From Turnera subulata (lineage: Eukaryota > Streptophyta > Magnoliopsida > Malpighiales > Passifloraceae): a DNA stretch of 64,000 nucleotides. Where the stretch lies: assembly GCA_028386065.3 (NCBI GenBank), contig JAKUCV010003557.1:1-64000 (forward strand). The letters run 5' to 3'. How positions within the stretch are numbered: position 1 is the stretch's first letter; each line of letters begins with the position of its first letter. The notes below the pieces were generated by a model that made no database searches, was not told the origin of the DNA, and worked only from the letters and a program-made list of their open reading frames with translations. Below are positions 53,277 through 64,000 of this stretch, piece by piece. The position numbers and the translations under genes are program-made.

Positions 53277-56207
53277 TTTTCTTGTCTTGTTGAGTTTTTT
53301 CTGTGTTTTCTGCATCTTCCTGTCTCAACCACCTCCCCTTCTTATAGTCTGAGATTAGACAGCTAGTTGTCAGTTTTTCAAATGTGGACCCTTTTTCTGT
53401 CTCTGAAAAGATCCAGAAGATTTTTCGGTAATTAAAACTTTGCATTATTTGTCAGTAAACTCCAAAGCTTTTCAATCTTCGAGGTTTTTGCCTTTGGAAA
53501 AGTTTGCCACTACCTTAATTATTGTCCAATAATTCTTATCTTTTTCGACATGAGTGGCAGAAATAAGGCTAAAATTGGCACATATATAGCTAGCCTGAAG
53601 CTAGCAGTTGAGTAATTGAAACTTAACATATCCAGCAAGAAGCTGAAATGCTCTAGCCTGAAGCTAGAAATTTTAAGTGTTTAAATACACAAGTTTTTAC
53701 AGCCTGAAGGTGAGACCAACTAGAAGTTGGCTGATAGATATGTAATTTATAGCTAGTATGCACCAGCCAGAAGCTGGTAAATAATTTTTCTAAGTTATCC
53801 AGCCTGAAGCTGGCACCAACTTGAAGGTGGTACATGGACTTATTGTTTGGCATGACCGGTTGGGCCATTCCGGATCAATAATAAAGCACGAAATTTATTG
53901 GATCATTCATTGAAAAACCAGAAGTTTTACAATCAATGAATTTCCATGTATTTGTTTGCTGCGAAATTAATTGCACGGCCTTCCTAAGATGAGATTGGCC
54001 TAGTATCACCATCAAGTTTGAGAATAATTCAGGGACATGAACGCGGACTGATAAATCCGCTGTGTTAACCATCTAGGTAATTTTTACGATGCATCGACTA
54101 GATGGTCTACTATGTAACGCAAGTTGGCATTGTGCGCACTGATTTAATAATTAAGCCACTTGCGGTATATGTCCCTACTTATGTTACTAGACTATATGTC
54201 TAGATAATGCTGGTATATTTCTTCAAATGGATAATGCATATCATTGGAAATAAACCCAAAGAGATCTGGGCCATATTGACAATTGATTGCAGGACCATTG
54301 ATGAAATATCACTATTTGAGAAAATGATATTTTATATGCAGCAATACTTGAGTGCATCAAGCCAACAAGATAAGATCTCCCTATTTAATTGATTAATGGT
54401 CACATACTTAGTATCTCCCTATATAGTATAAAAATGCTCCACCACAAAATTGTTTTGTTGGTCTCTTAAAGAAGATTGGGAATCTACGTTGGGTATGTAT
54501 CTCCATAGATTACAAAAGTAAACGTATGACAGGAGATTGAAGATTTATTTATAGTAAGATTTGCTTATTAATTGATGTTTTACCCAACATCAGGGGGAGA
54601 GAATAAGCAGCTGGATCAAGAGATTATTGAAATGATTTATCAACGCCTAGTTTTGATCCTCGAATAAATTAGTATGAATCTGAAGTTCAAAAGAAGATGA
54701 TTCATTTGCAGGAAAATTGATATGCAATTGCCAGACACATTTAAATTAAGTGTGACCATATACCAGCTGCAAATGCTCCTGTTTAAATTGATGTTCCTAA
54801 AGAACAATATAAGTAAGCAAATAAATCTATAGATTATACTCGGTTCCAAAAAGAAAAGAAATTCTCGATAGAGAATAAAGGAGCAAAGTGATATGATGGC
54901 CCCAGTAAGGAAATAAGGCCTCCAGTAGAGGTTTGAATTAAAAGTCCTCATGCAGAGGAAAATCTTCCAGAAGAGGTTTTTTGACACAAATTGATAAAGT
55001 TCCAGAAGTAACTCATGTATCTGAAATAAAATGAAAATGATGAGATCTCAATTACAGTGTCAGGAATAAGATTGAACCGACGTGAAATAACCGTCGACGG
55101 AATATTTGTTTATAATATAACGCTAAATAATATGAGGATCATGAACCTACATTGGCGAATGTAGGCGCAGTATGATTGGCCAAAATAGAGAAACATGATT
55201 AAAGGCTGTGTTAGACTCGCATGAAGCGAGAAATTTCCGGGCCTGTAGTCCCTACATCAAAAGGTGTAAAATTCAATTGGTCATAAAAAGGGTATTTGTG
55301 CGGAAAGAAATAAATAATGAGATGTAAAGCACGGTTTGTGGCACAAAGTTTTTACCCAAACGACCAAGTATTAATTATGAGGAGATATACTCCCCTGTGG
55401 TGGATGCAATTATTTTTTTGAATAGTCTTGCAGTATATGAAAAGTATTAGAAATGCATCTAATGAATGCCATTACAGCCTATTACTATGGATCCATAAGT
55501 CATGATATATACATTTAGATCCCTGAAGGATCCAAGTTGCCTGAAGCGACTAATTCCCGGGAAATTACAAAAATTAAACTGAGTTGATCTTTACTTGATT
55601 TAAATCATTTTGAGTATGAATGAATTTTTCTATGCTGATATCTATGTGTTTTATATGTAATTGGAACTCCTGAAGAAGCTTCCAAATACCGTGCTATTAG
55701 TTTGGTCCTGAAGTACCCTGTCGATGTGCAATTTATATTGCTAGTAACATAAGGCCTGAAGCTTTTGACTTAAGCCTATTGGCAAGATGTAGATCCCCCA
55801 TTTGATCCACATAAAGCGCAAAAACAGATACCTGAAGTGTCATGGCAAGCACGAAACGCTACCAATAATGTAGAAGTTGTTGTTAGACACAAAGCTAGTC
55901 GAGACTGCGCTCGTTAAGTTCGATGATGCTGCATACTCAAGATTCATATGAAGATGCTCCAACAACGAATTATGAAGAAAATACTGTCTACATTGCAAAT
56001 GTCACCAAAGGTTGACAAAGAAGATTGGCATGCGACGACATCATGATATCAAAAGAGGCCAAGACGAGGGGGAGTTGAATACGCACTGCACTCTTTTTTC
56101 CTTCACCAAGTTCTTATCCCACTGGGTTTTTCTTGGTAAGGTTTTTAATGAGGCAGTTCTCTCTAAGCGTATTCTTCCCAATATAAAAAATAACATCCAA
56201 GGGGGAG
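53277..56207 (+). pseudogene. Promoter side and decayed copia pol, module 4
   Basis: Homologous to 49196-52064 throughout, including the TATA block (53341), the hairpins (for example CCAAC-TAGAA-GTTGG at 53716) and RT remnants at about 55360-55560. It ends with the polypurine tract ccaagggggag before LTR 4. A duplicated hairpin-rich insert (about 53705-53790) is absent from module 3. Confidence 0.65.
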
Positions 56208-56402
56208 TGTTGTAAATAAAACGTGGGTGGATGTTATTCTACCTACCCCAAATTATGTTTTGTATAAATACACATATACAAAATGAAAATGTGTGTGCAG
56301 ATGGCTTCGTCTCCCTCATCCCTCTTTCTCCTTCCTTTCTTCCTTCCTCCTCTCCTTCATCTCTTTCATAAAACAAATTGATTATACACATGATTTACAA
56401 CA
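56208..56402 (+). repeat. Copia LTR 4
   Basis: Complete LTR, TGTTGTAAAT to ATTTACAACA, followed by the target duplication CAGAA. Confidence 0.85.
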
Positions 56403-57080
56403 CAGAATACAATTCAGCTGACATAAAATTAAAGAAAGTCTAAATTTAAGTCTTCGGCTACATTTCAGGAAATCAACATTGGTGATAACATAAAACAGAT
56501 TGTTTGTAAGGAAAGTTGACTTAAATTTGCCGATATATGGCCAAGAATTAATCAGCCCACTTTTCTAAATCTTTTTTTTATATAAAAAAGAAAAACTTGA
56601 GGTTGAGGAAGGTTTGCTTTCTTGATCTATAAGGTCAAGATAGACTACTAGATGGGTTTGTTTATATTGTGGAATCCAATCCTGAGGGGGAATCCTCTTA
56701 TTTTTATTATTTTTTATTTTTTTTGAGGGAAGTTTTTATTATATTTTGTCTTATGTAACAGGAAGAGAGAAGAATGAATTACTTAAAAATTATGAAAATT
56801 TTATATATCCTTAATTCCTCATTCACAAATTAAAATATATGGCCTCTTTTGTGAAAGGAGGAAAGAGGAATGAATTATATATGGCCTCAATTCGTGTATC
56901 ACAAATTAAAATTAATTTATTATTTGAATATTAATGGGCCTAGCACTTGTAAAAGCAAGAGCATTAATGGGCCATATATATCCATATATGTTGGTAGTCC
57001 TATATATTTGTACACCTGTACGGGGAGGAGTTATTTTCCTGAGACCTAAAATCCTAGGGAAAGACATGCAGGGAGGAGCC
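56403..57080. other. Right half of the duplicated segment and F-box upstream region
   Basis: 56403 to about 56590 matches 61536-61740. Near 56655-56700, 'tttatattgtggaatccaatcctga' reads LWNPILR and looks like a scrap of the F-box gene (LWNPTLKKH). The rest is AT-rich promoter sequence for the F-box gene. Confidence 0.45.
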
Positions 57081-58199
57081 ATGGCGGCGTCGGCGTCGGC
57101 ACTGAAGAGAAGACCGGAGATGCCAAGTGAAATCATAGAGGAAATTCTGAAATTCTTACCCCCCAATTCCCTCATACGTTTCAGGAGCATGTCGCGTGAA
57201 TGGCACTCTGTGATCGGTAGCGGCAGATTCGTTTCCAGGCAGACTTCTACTGTTTTCTCCAACGATAATAATAAACCCTCGACAAGGTTTCTGTTCGAGA
57301 ATAAAGATATTAGTGGCGAACCCATTGTCGTATTAAACAACGAGGAGGGTGAGCACTCTCCAACTATAACCAAAAAATTTGATTATCCTGTGGAAGTACG
57401 AGGGAGGTATGATTATCTTGTCGATGGTTTTTGCAATGGTCTGGTATGTCTAAGAAAACCAAGAATGTCATTCGCATCAGTTCCCGAGTTTATACTGTGG
57501 AATCCAACCCTGAAGAAGCATGTCATTCGTCGCTGTCCTTTCCCAAGCCACTATGAGGAAGCAGCAGTAGGGTTTTGGTTTGACGCCAATACAAGCGACT
57601 ATAAGCTGCTCAGGATTATGCATCCAAGTAGGTTAACAGATCAGAATGAATTTCAAACGCAGGCGGAGCTTCACGAGCTGAATAGAAACGCCTGGAGGAG
57701 CATTCCGGGCTACAGTCCTCCTCGGCTTTCCTTGAATTTCACCTCTTCTTTCCTCAACGATTGTCTACATTGGATTGCCTCTGGCAAGCAGTGTGAAATA
57801 CTTTTGTTTGATGCCAAGAGTGACTCTTTTGGGAAGATGGAGTTGCCTCATGACCTTGCTTTGCTGCCTTATTATAAGTTGCGGTTGGTAATATGTAGGG
57901 GACAACTCTCCTTGGCTGAACAGCATTCTACTGCTGATGTCTCTGAATTGCATATTTGGATCATGAAAGAATATGGTGCACCAAAGTCGTGGTTTAAATG
58001 GATCACGATCAATCTAAGAGTTGGACTAAGGTGTGGAGCAGTAGGATTCTTGAATACGACAAAGTTTCTATTCATTGCTCATCAAGAGGGCCTGGGTATG
58101 TATGATGTTGAGACTAGAACAATGGTTAATGTGGTTGGTTGCTATTCTTCTGAGGGGTATAGCTACACGGAGACTTTAGCACTGCTGAATCAAGAATAA
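57081..58199 (+). CDS. F-box protein with F-box-associated domain, copy 1
   Basis: Substrate-recognition subunit of an SCF ubiquitin ligase, by family. It has 372 residues from Met at 57081; this start is preferred to in-frame codons further upstream because it sits in the context gggaggagccATGGCGGC shared with copy 2. The F-box lies at about residues 13-55 (MPSEIIEEILKFLPPNSLIRF, SMSREWHSVI). The F-box-associated domain follows, with GFCNGLVCL, FILWNPTLKKHVIRR, FWFDANTSDYKLLRI and near the end FLNTTKFLFIAHQEGLGMYD. It is a single exon and the frame is intact. Its target is unknown. Confidence 0.92.
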   Translation: MAASASALKRRPEMPSEIIEEILKFLPPNSLIRFRSMSREWHSVIGSGRFVSRQTSTVFSNDNNKPSTRFLFENKDISGEPIVVLNNEEGEHSPTITKKFDYPVEVRGRYDYLVDGFCNGLVCLRKPRMSFASVPEFILWNPTLKKHVIRRCPFPSHYEEAAVGFWFDANTSDYKLLRIMHPSRLTDQNEFQTQAELHELNRNAWRSIPGYSPPRLSLNFTSSFLNDCLHWIASGKQCEILLFDAKSDSFGKMELPHDLALLPYYKLRLVICRGQLSLAEQHSTADVSELHIWIMKEYGAPKSWFKWITINLRVGLRCGAVGFLNTTKFLFIAHQEGLGMYDVETRTMVNVVGCYSSEGYSYTETLALLNQE

Positions 58200-58344
58200 T
58201 TCTGTGTTTCTAGTTATGGAGCTTAGACCTTGTACCATTTTTGTTTGGTTCTCTCTTGCCCCCCTTTCAAGATCAAATATATACCTGATGGAGTTATTTT
58301 TCTGAGACCTAAAATTTCAAGTGAAATACGTGCAGGGAGGAGCC

Positions 58345-59479
58345 ATGGCGGCGGCGGCGGCACTGAAGAGAAGACCGGAGATGCCAAGTAAAATCATAGA
58401 GGAAATTCTGAAATTCTTACCACCCAATTCCCTCATACGTTTCAGGAGCATGTCGCGTGAATGGCACTCTGTGATCGGTAGCGGCAGATTCGTTTCCAGG
58501 CATGCTTCTACTGTTTTCTCCAACGATAATAATAAACCCTCGACAAGATTTCTGTTTCGAGAACAATGATATTAGTGGCGAACCAATTGTCATAGTAAAC
58601 AACGAGGAGGGTGAGCACTCCCCAACTATAACCAAAAGATTTGATTATCCAATGGAAGCACGAGGGAGGCATTATTATGTTGTCGTTGGTTGCTGCAATG
58701 GTCTGGTATGCCTAAGAAGAGCACTCACAGATGCTCCCGAGTTTATACTATGGAATCCAATCCTGAAAAAGCATGTCATTCGTCGCGGTCCTGATTCTTT
58801 TCCAAGCCACTATGAGGAAGCAGCAGTAGGGTTTTGGTTTGACGCCAATACAAGCGACTATAAGCTGCTCAGGATTGTTTGTTCAGATCGGCATGGATTT
58901 GAGACGCTGGCGGAGCTTCACCAGCTGAATAGAAACGCCTGGAGGAGCATTCCAGGCTACACTCCTCCTTGGCTTTCCATGAATTCCGCGTCTCTTTTCC
59001 TCAACAATTGTCTACATTGGATTGGTTCTACCCAGCAGCACAGTGTAATGCTTTCGTTTGATACCAATAATGAATCTTTTGGGAAGATGGAGTTGCCACA
59101 TGACCTTGCTTTGCTGCCTTATTATAAGTTGCGGTTCGTAATATGTAGAGGACAACTCTCCTTGGTTGAACAACATTCTACTAATGATGCCTCTGAATTG
59201 CATATTTGGATCATGAAAGAATATGGAGCACCAGAGTCGTGGTTTCAATGGACCACTATCAAGCTAAGAGTTGGACTAAGGTATGGTGCAGTAGGATTCT
59301 TGAATACAACAAAGTTTCTATTCATTGCTCATAAAGAGGTCCTGGATTTTTATCAAAGAATAAAAGAGGGCCTGGGTATGTATGATATTGAGACTGAAAC
59401 AATGGTTAATGTGTCTGGTTGCTATTCTTCTAAGGGGTATAGCTACAGGGAGACTTTAGCACTGCTGAATCAAGATTAA
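58345..59479 (+). pseudogene. F-box protein with F-box-associated domain, copy 2 (one-base frameshift)
   Basis: Tandem paralogue of the gene at 57081, same start context. The F-box part is open to about 58555, where one extra T (ctgtttcgag versus ctgttcgag in copy 1) shifts the frame. The second frame (58560-59479) runs open to the end with GCCNGLVCL, FILWNPILKKHVIRR, FWFDANTSDYKLL and a small insertion (VLDFYQRIK) before EGLGMYD. Apart from this base the gene is whole, so it is either a very recent pseudogene or a sequence error. Confidence 0.88.
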
Positions 59480-60131
59480 TTCTGTGATTCTAGTTATGGA
59501 GCTTACACCTTGTACAATTTTTGTTTTGTTCTCTCTTGCCCCCTTCCAAGATCAAGTATATGCTGGTTATGGTTTGGCTTTAAACTAATGTATTCCTTGC
59601 TATACTCAAGGTATTATGAACTCTTCGATAGGATGTCATGTCTCCTTTTCTGTCAATAGTTTTGATGAGTCCAGAGATCATATCTCCTTTTTCCAATCCT
59701 TGGCTTATTTGGAGTAGATTTATGTTGTTGGTAAGGGTATTCCATTGTGCAGCCCCTTAATTAAGCTTGGACTCCTTCCTTTGTCAGTGGGCGTATATGC
59801 AATTTTTCTTCTGAATCTTATTTCTATAGTTCTTTTGCAGTGTTTAATTTCATGATTGGAAGCAAGCTATTTTCGCGTTTCTCTCAATAGTTCTCTGGTA
59901 TATATAAGCAACCTCTTTGCCTCCACAAGTCCCTTTGGGCAAAATTCATGCAATATGAATAAAGCTGGCATTTATTTTGCCTTATTTAATGTTAGCATAC
60001 AAGGACTCTAATCCTAAGTAGACTTGAAGTACATATATTCAGGAGTTATAGCTTATGTATTAAATCTTACTTGTACATATGGTATACCTTGATAGCGACT
60101 GCAACCAGGTGTGCTATCACTACAACCAGGT
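59480..60131. other. Downstream flank of the F-box pair
   Basis: About 59700-59810 is paralogous to 43250-43385. No gene is seen. The DNA leads into a copia gag remnant. Confidence 0.4.
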
Positions 60132-60310
60132 GTGCTTTCATAAACTCTTTCAATTTTTCTTGTATGTCAACTGAGTCGAGTTCCTTCACTCTCGATTGTC
60201 CTTGGATGCTTCTGTGCTTTCATAAACTCTTTCAATTTTTCTTGTATGTCAACTGAGTCGAGTTCCTCTTCTTCTTCTTCACCTCCTTCACTCTCGACTG
60301 TCCTTGGATG
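60132..60310 (+). repeat. Tandem duplication, about 82-bp period
   Basis: The block 'gtgctttcataaactctttcaa...ttggatgcttct' occurs at 60132 and again at 60214, the second copy with a small Ser-codon expansion. It covers the start of the gag remnant. Confidence 0.65.
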
Positions 60311-61252
60311 CTTCTGTTTCAGTTCCACCTCTTCAAAACTCCTATCACTTTGTGTCGATCAAACTCATCCGTACTATATAATTATGTCTTCTGGAAGGCT
60401 CAAATTGAGCCGTTTCTGGCTGGTCAAGTTATCTTAGGTTATGTAACAGGGTCATTTCCTTGCCCTCGGCCTACTCTTATTTCTGATGTTGGTGTTGTTT
60501 ACCCTAATCCAGCCTGGGTTCAACATGATCAGGCTATCCTGAGTATCATCAACTCATCTTTGTCTGCTGAGGTCTTTCCTACTGTTGTGGGTAAAACCAC
60601 GTCTAAAGCGGCTTGGGATGCAATCACAACCTCTCTTGCATCCACTGATCATACCCGCCGCATGGCCTTTCATATGGCTCTTTAGAATATTGTGCAATCT
60701 TCTGATAAACTGGTTGTGCGCTATCTCAATCGTGCAAAGCGTTTCTCTGATGAGTTGGCTGCCAGTGGTCAACCAATATCAACTCTTGATTTTCAAATTA
60801 GTGTTTTCCGTGGTTTGCAACCAGACAGAAGAAATTTGCAACCACACACTGTCTGCACGAAGGGAACCATGTCCCTTTGAAGAGTTAAGACGTATTCTCC
60901 TCAGTTATAAGTTATGAAATTCTTCATGGTGATCCACTTAAGGCATTGCAACTTGCTTCTGATCACGCTTCTCCAACTGAATCAAAACCTGAAGCCCTGC
61001 AATCGTACCACCATCTGCACATGCAATACAAAGGCAACCTTTTAATGATAACAAGTTTAATAATCGAGGTCGAGGCCGCCGAGGTCGAGGGCAAGGAGGC
61101 CGACAAGGGTATCGGCAGAATTATGATAACCGTTCAAATAGTAGCATTGATTCAAATCGTCCATGGTGTCAATTGTGCAGTAAACTGGGGCATGCTGCAC
61201 ATACTTGTTATCAACGAAACACCAACTCTCCTGCCGCGGTGAGCTCAGTGAT
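60246..61252 (+). pseudogene. Copia gag remnant
   Basis: Starts MSTESSSSSSSS. After a frame change it reads NYVFWKAQIEPFLAG, AWDAITTSLAS and VVRYLNRAKRFSDELAASG, typical of the gag N-terminal domain of plant copia elements. Near 61160-61215 is a zinc knuckle CQLCSKLGHAAHTC (C-x2-C-x4-H-x4-C). A stop at about 60683 and several frameshifts break it. No pol follows. Confidence 0.75.
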
Positions 61253-61256
61253 TAAT

Positions 61257-61740
61257 CCCTGAACTGAAAAGATTATTTACAAATTAGCCTATCTTTTTTT
61301 TTTTGTTTTCTTTTGAGGAAGTAAAAATTAGCTTGTGGAACAGTGGGCTACTTTAAACATTTTTGTTATAGAAGGGAGGCCCCTTTTTCTAAACCTAATA
61401 ATTGTTTGTATGATACGATTACAACTAACCCCTGGCTTCAGTCCCTTCTTCGATATCATTGGAATAAACAAAGAGACCTCACAAATTGTCGATCCCACGC
61501 TAGAGAAGAAAGTCCGTGCATGCTATAATAAACAGAATACAAATCAGCTTACTTAAAATTGAAGTTAGTCTACATTTAACTCTTCGGCAACATTTCAAGA
61601 AATCAACAATATCGTTGATAACATAGAACAGGATGTAATTAGGAAAGCTGACTTAAATTGGATCGCCACTGTTTAGCCGATATATGGCCAAGAATTGATC
61701 AGGCCATTTTTTCTAAATTTTTTTTAATCTTTTTTTTTTC
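61257..61740. repeat. Uninterrupted copy of the segment split at 44 and 56 kb
   Basis: Matches 43720-44062 plus 56403-56590. At about 61531-61545 it shows the empty insertion site (aataaacagaatac) of the copia concatemer. Non-coding. Confidence 0.7.
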
Positions 61741-61989
61741 TTAAGAAAGGGTGGCACAAGGCCTATTATTAAAGAATTACCTTACAGCCACCACGCTCTA
61801 GTAGTGAACCCGGTGACTTGCTGCAATGTGAAATTACTACATGCTGGAAATAAACCATCCATGTTCTTAAGGACTAAAGAATTCCGCCACTCACAAAGAG
61901 TTACCCCTATACTCCCTCCTTGGGAAGGGGCAGATCCAAAAAAATTAGTTAAGGAAATAATTGCCACCAGGATCCGCCCTTGTCGTTGG
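61741..61989. other. Unrecognised stretch left of the copia LTR
   Basis: No gene recognised. It ends in the flank gtcgttgg of the copia LTR. Confidence 0.35.
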
Positions 61990-62398
61990 TGTTGAACAAA
62001 GTTCCGCTATCACAACGTGAACAATGCGCTGCACTAAGCACTAACCTTTCACACAATCAACCTCGTTGCACAGGCAGACTGTGCTGATACTAAGCAAGAC
62101 TAACTTGCACAGGCAGGTTGTGCAAAACCTGAGCTGAAAAAGATAGAAAAACTTACAAACACTAATAACCAGACAGCAAATAAGAATAGAGAGAAAACTC
62201 TCTTAAAAACACTCAGAGAAATGCTAGAAAGCTTGGGATGCTTTTTCCGTTAGAAACAAGGCCTTTATATAGGCTATAGGAACTAACAATCTAATCTAGA
62301 AATTAGAAAACTACCAAATCTAATAGATATTTAACAATCAAGATCAAATCTAAATCATAACAACCTAGATATAACCTAGATGGTGTTGATGTTTAACA
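61990..62398 (-). repeat. 3' LTR of the right-edge copia element
   Basis: In minus-strand sense it begins TGTTAAACATCAAC and ends TTTGTTCAACA. It contains a TATATAAAGG promoter motif (about 62262-62272) and is preceded by the polypurine tract ttgagggggag. The polyprotein stop codon overlaps its first bases. Confidence 0.75.
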
Positions 62399-64000
62399 CT
62401 CCCCCTCAACACCAACTCTCGCCCTTTCCACCATGCCGAGCTGACGACAAAAGTGTTCAAACTTGTTGCCACACAAGCCTTTTGTGAACACATCTGCGAC
62501 TTGATCTTCAGTCTTCACTTGCCTCAGCTCCACTTTTTCTTCATGGACTTTTTCCCTAATAAAGTGATAATGAACCTCCACATGTTTAGTTCCTGCATGA
62601 AACATGGGATTCTCAGCCGAACGTATTGCTGATTGACTATCACGATACAAAGGAACTTCATACTCAATCAACTCATGCAAATCCTTCAACAACTGCACAA
62701 GCCAAGTGTTATCCTGAGCTGCCATTGTTGCAGCTCGATACTCTGCTTCTATTGTGGATAAAGACACTGTTTGTTGTCTTTTACTGCACCAGGAAACTGC
62801 TCCAGACCCGAGTCTAAAAACATACCTAGTAGTTGAACGTCGGGTATCATGATCATTTACATAGTCAGCATCACAGTAGCCAACTAATCTACAGTCTTCA
62901 CCTCTCTTGTACAGAATTCCATTGTCAAGTGTATCCTTGACCTATCTCAAGATTCTTCTGACTGCTTCCAAATGAGGCTTCTTTGGATTTTGCATATACT
63001 GGCTCATCACACCGCCGCATAGGAGATGTCTAGTCTTGTTTGACCCAGATATATCATACTACCCACCAACTGATGATACATCATTGCATCTTCCAAATTT
63101 TTCCATCATGAGCACACAACTTGGTATTTGGCTCTATAGGCGTCGATATTGGTTTGCAATCGTGCATTCCAAATTTCTTCAACAAATCTTTGCAATATTT
63201 TTGCTGATGAAGAAAGATACTTTCTTGTATACGGTCAATTTCAAGACCAAGAAAGTGCTTAAGCTGTCCAAGCTCTTTCATCTGGAAGCATACTGAAAAA
63301 TTCTACTTTGTCTGGAGAATTTCCTCTTCATTATCTCCTGTGAGGATTAAATCATCCACATAGACCAGCACTATTGCTAACTTCCCTCCACTAGCTTTAA
63401 CAAACAAGCTAGAGTCTGCAGTTGTCACAGCATAACCACCCTAGACTAAAAACTCAGTAATTTTGCCATATCAGGCCCTTGGTGCTTGTTTTAGGCCATA
63501 GAGAGCCTTCCGGAGTTTACATACATACTCGGGACGATCTTGACTCTCGAAACCCTTTGTGATCCATGTAGATCTCTTGATCCAGCTCTCCATGCAAAAA
63601 TGCATTCTTCACGTCCATCTGCCACAGGTTCCAGTTCTTACTAGCTGCAAGTGCTAGTAGAACTTGGACAGTTGTAAGCTTTGTGACTAGACTGAACGTT
63701 TCATCATAGTCTAGTCCATACTGTTGAGAGAATCCTCGAGCTACCAAACGAGCCTTATACCTCTCAATCGACGCATCTGTGCGACGCTTTATCTTGTAAA
63801 CACATTTGCAAGAAATAGGGTTTACTCCTCCTGGCTGTGGCACAAGCTCCCAAGTCTGGTTATGATCCAATGCTGCAGGCTCCTCTTCTATAGCCTTAAT
63901 CCATCTTGAGCTCAAATATGCTTCTTCAAAACTCTCAGGTTCTTTCACATCTTCTACAACAGCAGCATTGGCATACTTGGGATTTGGCTTCTTAGGTGTT
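62393..64000 (-). pseudogene. Copia polyprotein, reverse transcriptase and RNase H part, runs off the right edge
   Basis: Minus-strand order: end of integrase/RT start (63948 down: [56 protein letters not shown]); the RT catalytic YVDD at 63351-63362; QMKELGQLKHFLGLEI and CKPISTPIEPN (63280-63100); then RNase H ([40 protein letters not shown], 62767-62393). Stops and shifts between these pieces (for example after EEEILQTK at about 63320, and at about 63440) mean it is not functional. The element continues beyond the window. Confidence 0.88.

Larger units (their letters stand above)
44063..56402 (+). mobile_element. Copia concatemer with four LTRs, decayed gag-pol and antisense genes
   Basis: LTRs of about 195 bp lie at 44063-44259, 46075-46270, 52065-52260 and 56208-56402. 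The whole 12.3-kb block is flanked by one target duplication (CTGAA at 44058-44062, CAGAA at 56403-56407; empty site CAGAA at about 61538). Modules one and two contain only a leader region. Modules three and four contain a gag remnant, an antisense gene and a pol remnant. Copia RT text survives at about 51200-51250 and 51350-51400 (RPGINYEDIYSPVVDAI, DIYMKIPEGSKLPEA), with many stops. It cannot move on its own. Confidence 0.85.

Noticed and set aside
1..64000. CRISPR arrays, operons, riboswitches
   Set aside because: The window is plant nuclear DNA; no direct-repeat/spacer arrays or bacterial gene organisation were seen.

Overview
This is nuclear DNA from a flowering plant, almost certainly a dicot. 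The support is a tandem cluster of plant defensin-like genes, a CC-NBS-LRR disease resistance gene, plant-type F-box genes with an associated domain, 14-3-3-like copies, and dense plant transposons (Ty1/copia, Ty3/gypsy of Tekay type, a MULE, hAT and other MITEs, tRNA-derived SINEs and LINE debris). I do not name a species.

Layout. 1-7.5 kb: three tandem two-exon genes for small secreted cysteine-rich (defensin-like) peptides, each with its own TATA box and separated by MITEs. 8.1-9.1 kb: LINE debris. 9.2-25.0 kb: a deep transposon nest. A minus-strand copia element carries an antisense gene on the plus strand. That gene is split by a 9.3-kb Tekay-type element whose interior carries an intact paralogue of the same gene plus a second small antisense gene. 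The Tekay element is itself invaded by a solo LTR, and a MULE sits at the edge of the copia LTR. 25.5-29.5 kb: a SINE, a broken 14-3-3-like copy, LINE and MITE debris, and an LRR fragment. 29.85-33.0 kb: a CC-NBS-LRR gene (minus) with one in-frame stop. 33.3-34.8 kb: a long-TIR element around a sequence gap. 36.0-41.0 kb: a second 14-3-3-like copy split by a 4.15-kb solo LTR. 41.6-43.7 kb: copia, LINE and SINE fragments. 44.06-56.40 kb: a 12.3-kb copia concatemer with four LTRs and one target-site duplication, again carrying the antisense gene twice. 57.1-59.5 kb: two tandem F-box genes, the second frameshifted. 60-64 kb: a copia gag remnant and the 3' half of another copia element running off the right edge.

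The most unusual content is a protein family of about 227-234 residues, found in four copies. It has an unrecognised N-terminal half with a conserved FFVEG motif and a C-terminal half resembling the first third of a LINE-type endonuclease. It lies antisense inside two unrelated LTR-retrotransposon lineages (copia and Tekay), has its own TATA boxes, and its sequence is conserved although most synonymous codons differ. The copia elements are also peppered with 13-17 bp perfect mini-hairpins around a loop usually reading CTGAA, and the Tekay-type LTRs carry their own array of 14-bp hairpins with a compensatory base change. The host genes (defensin-like peptides, CC-NBS-LRR, F-box) are fast-evolving families, in keeping with the duplicated, transposon-rich setting.
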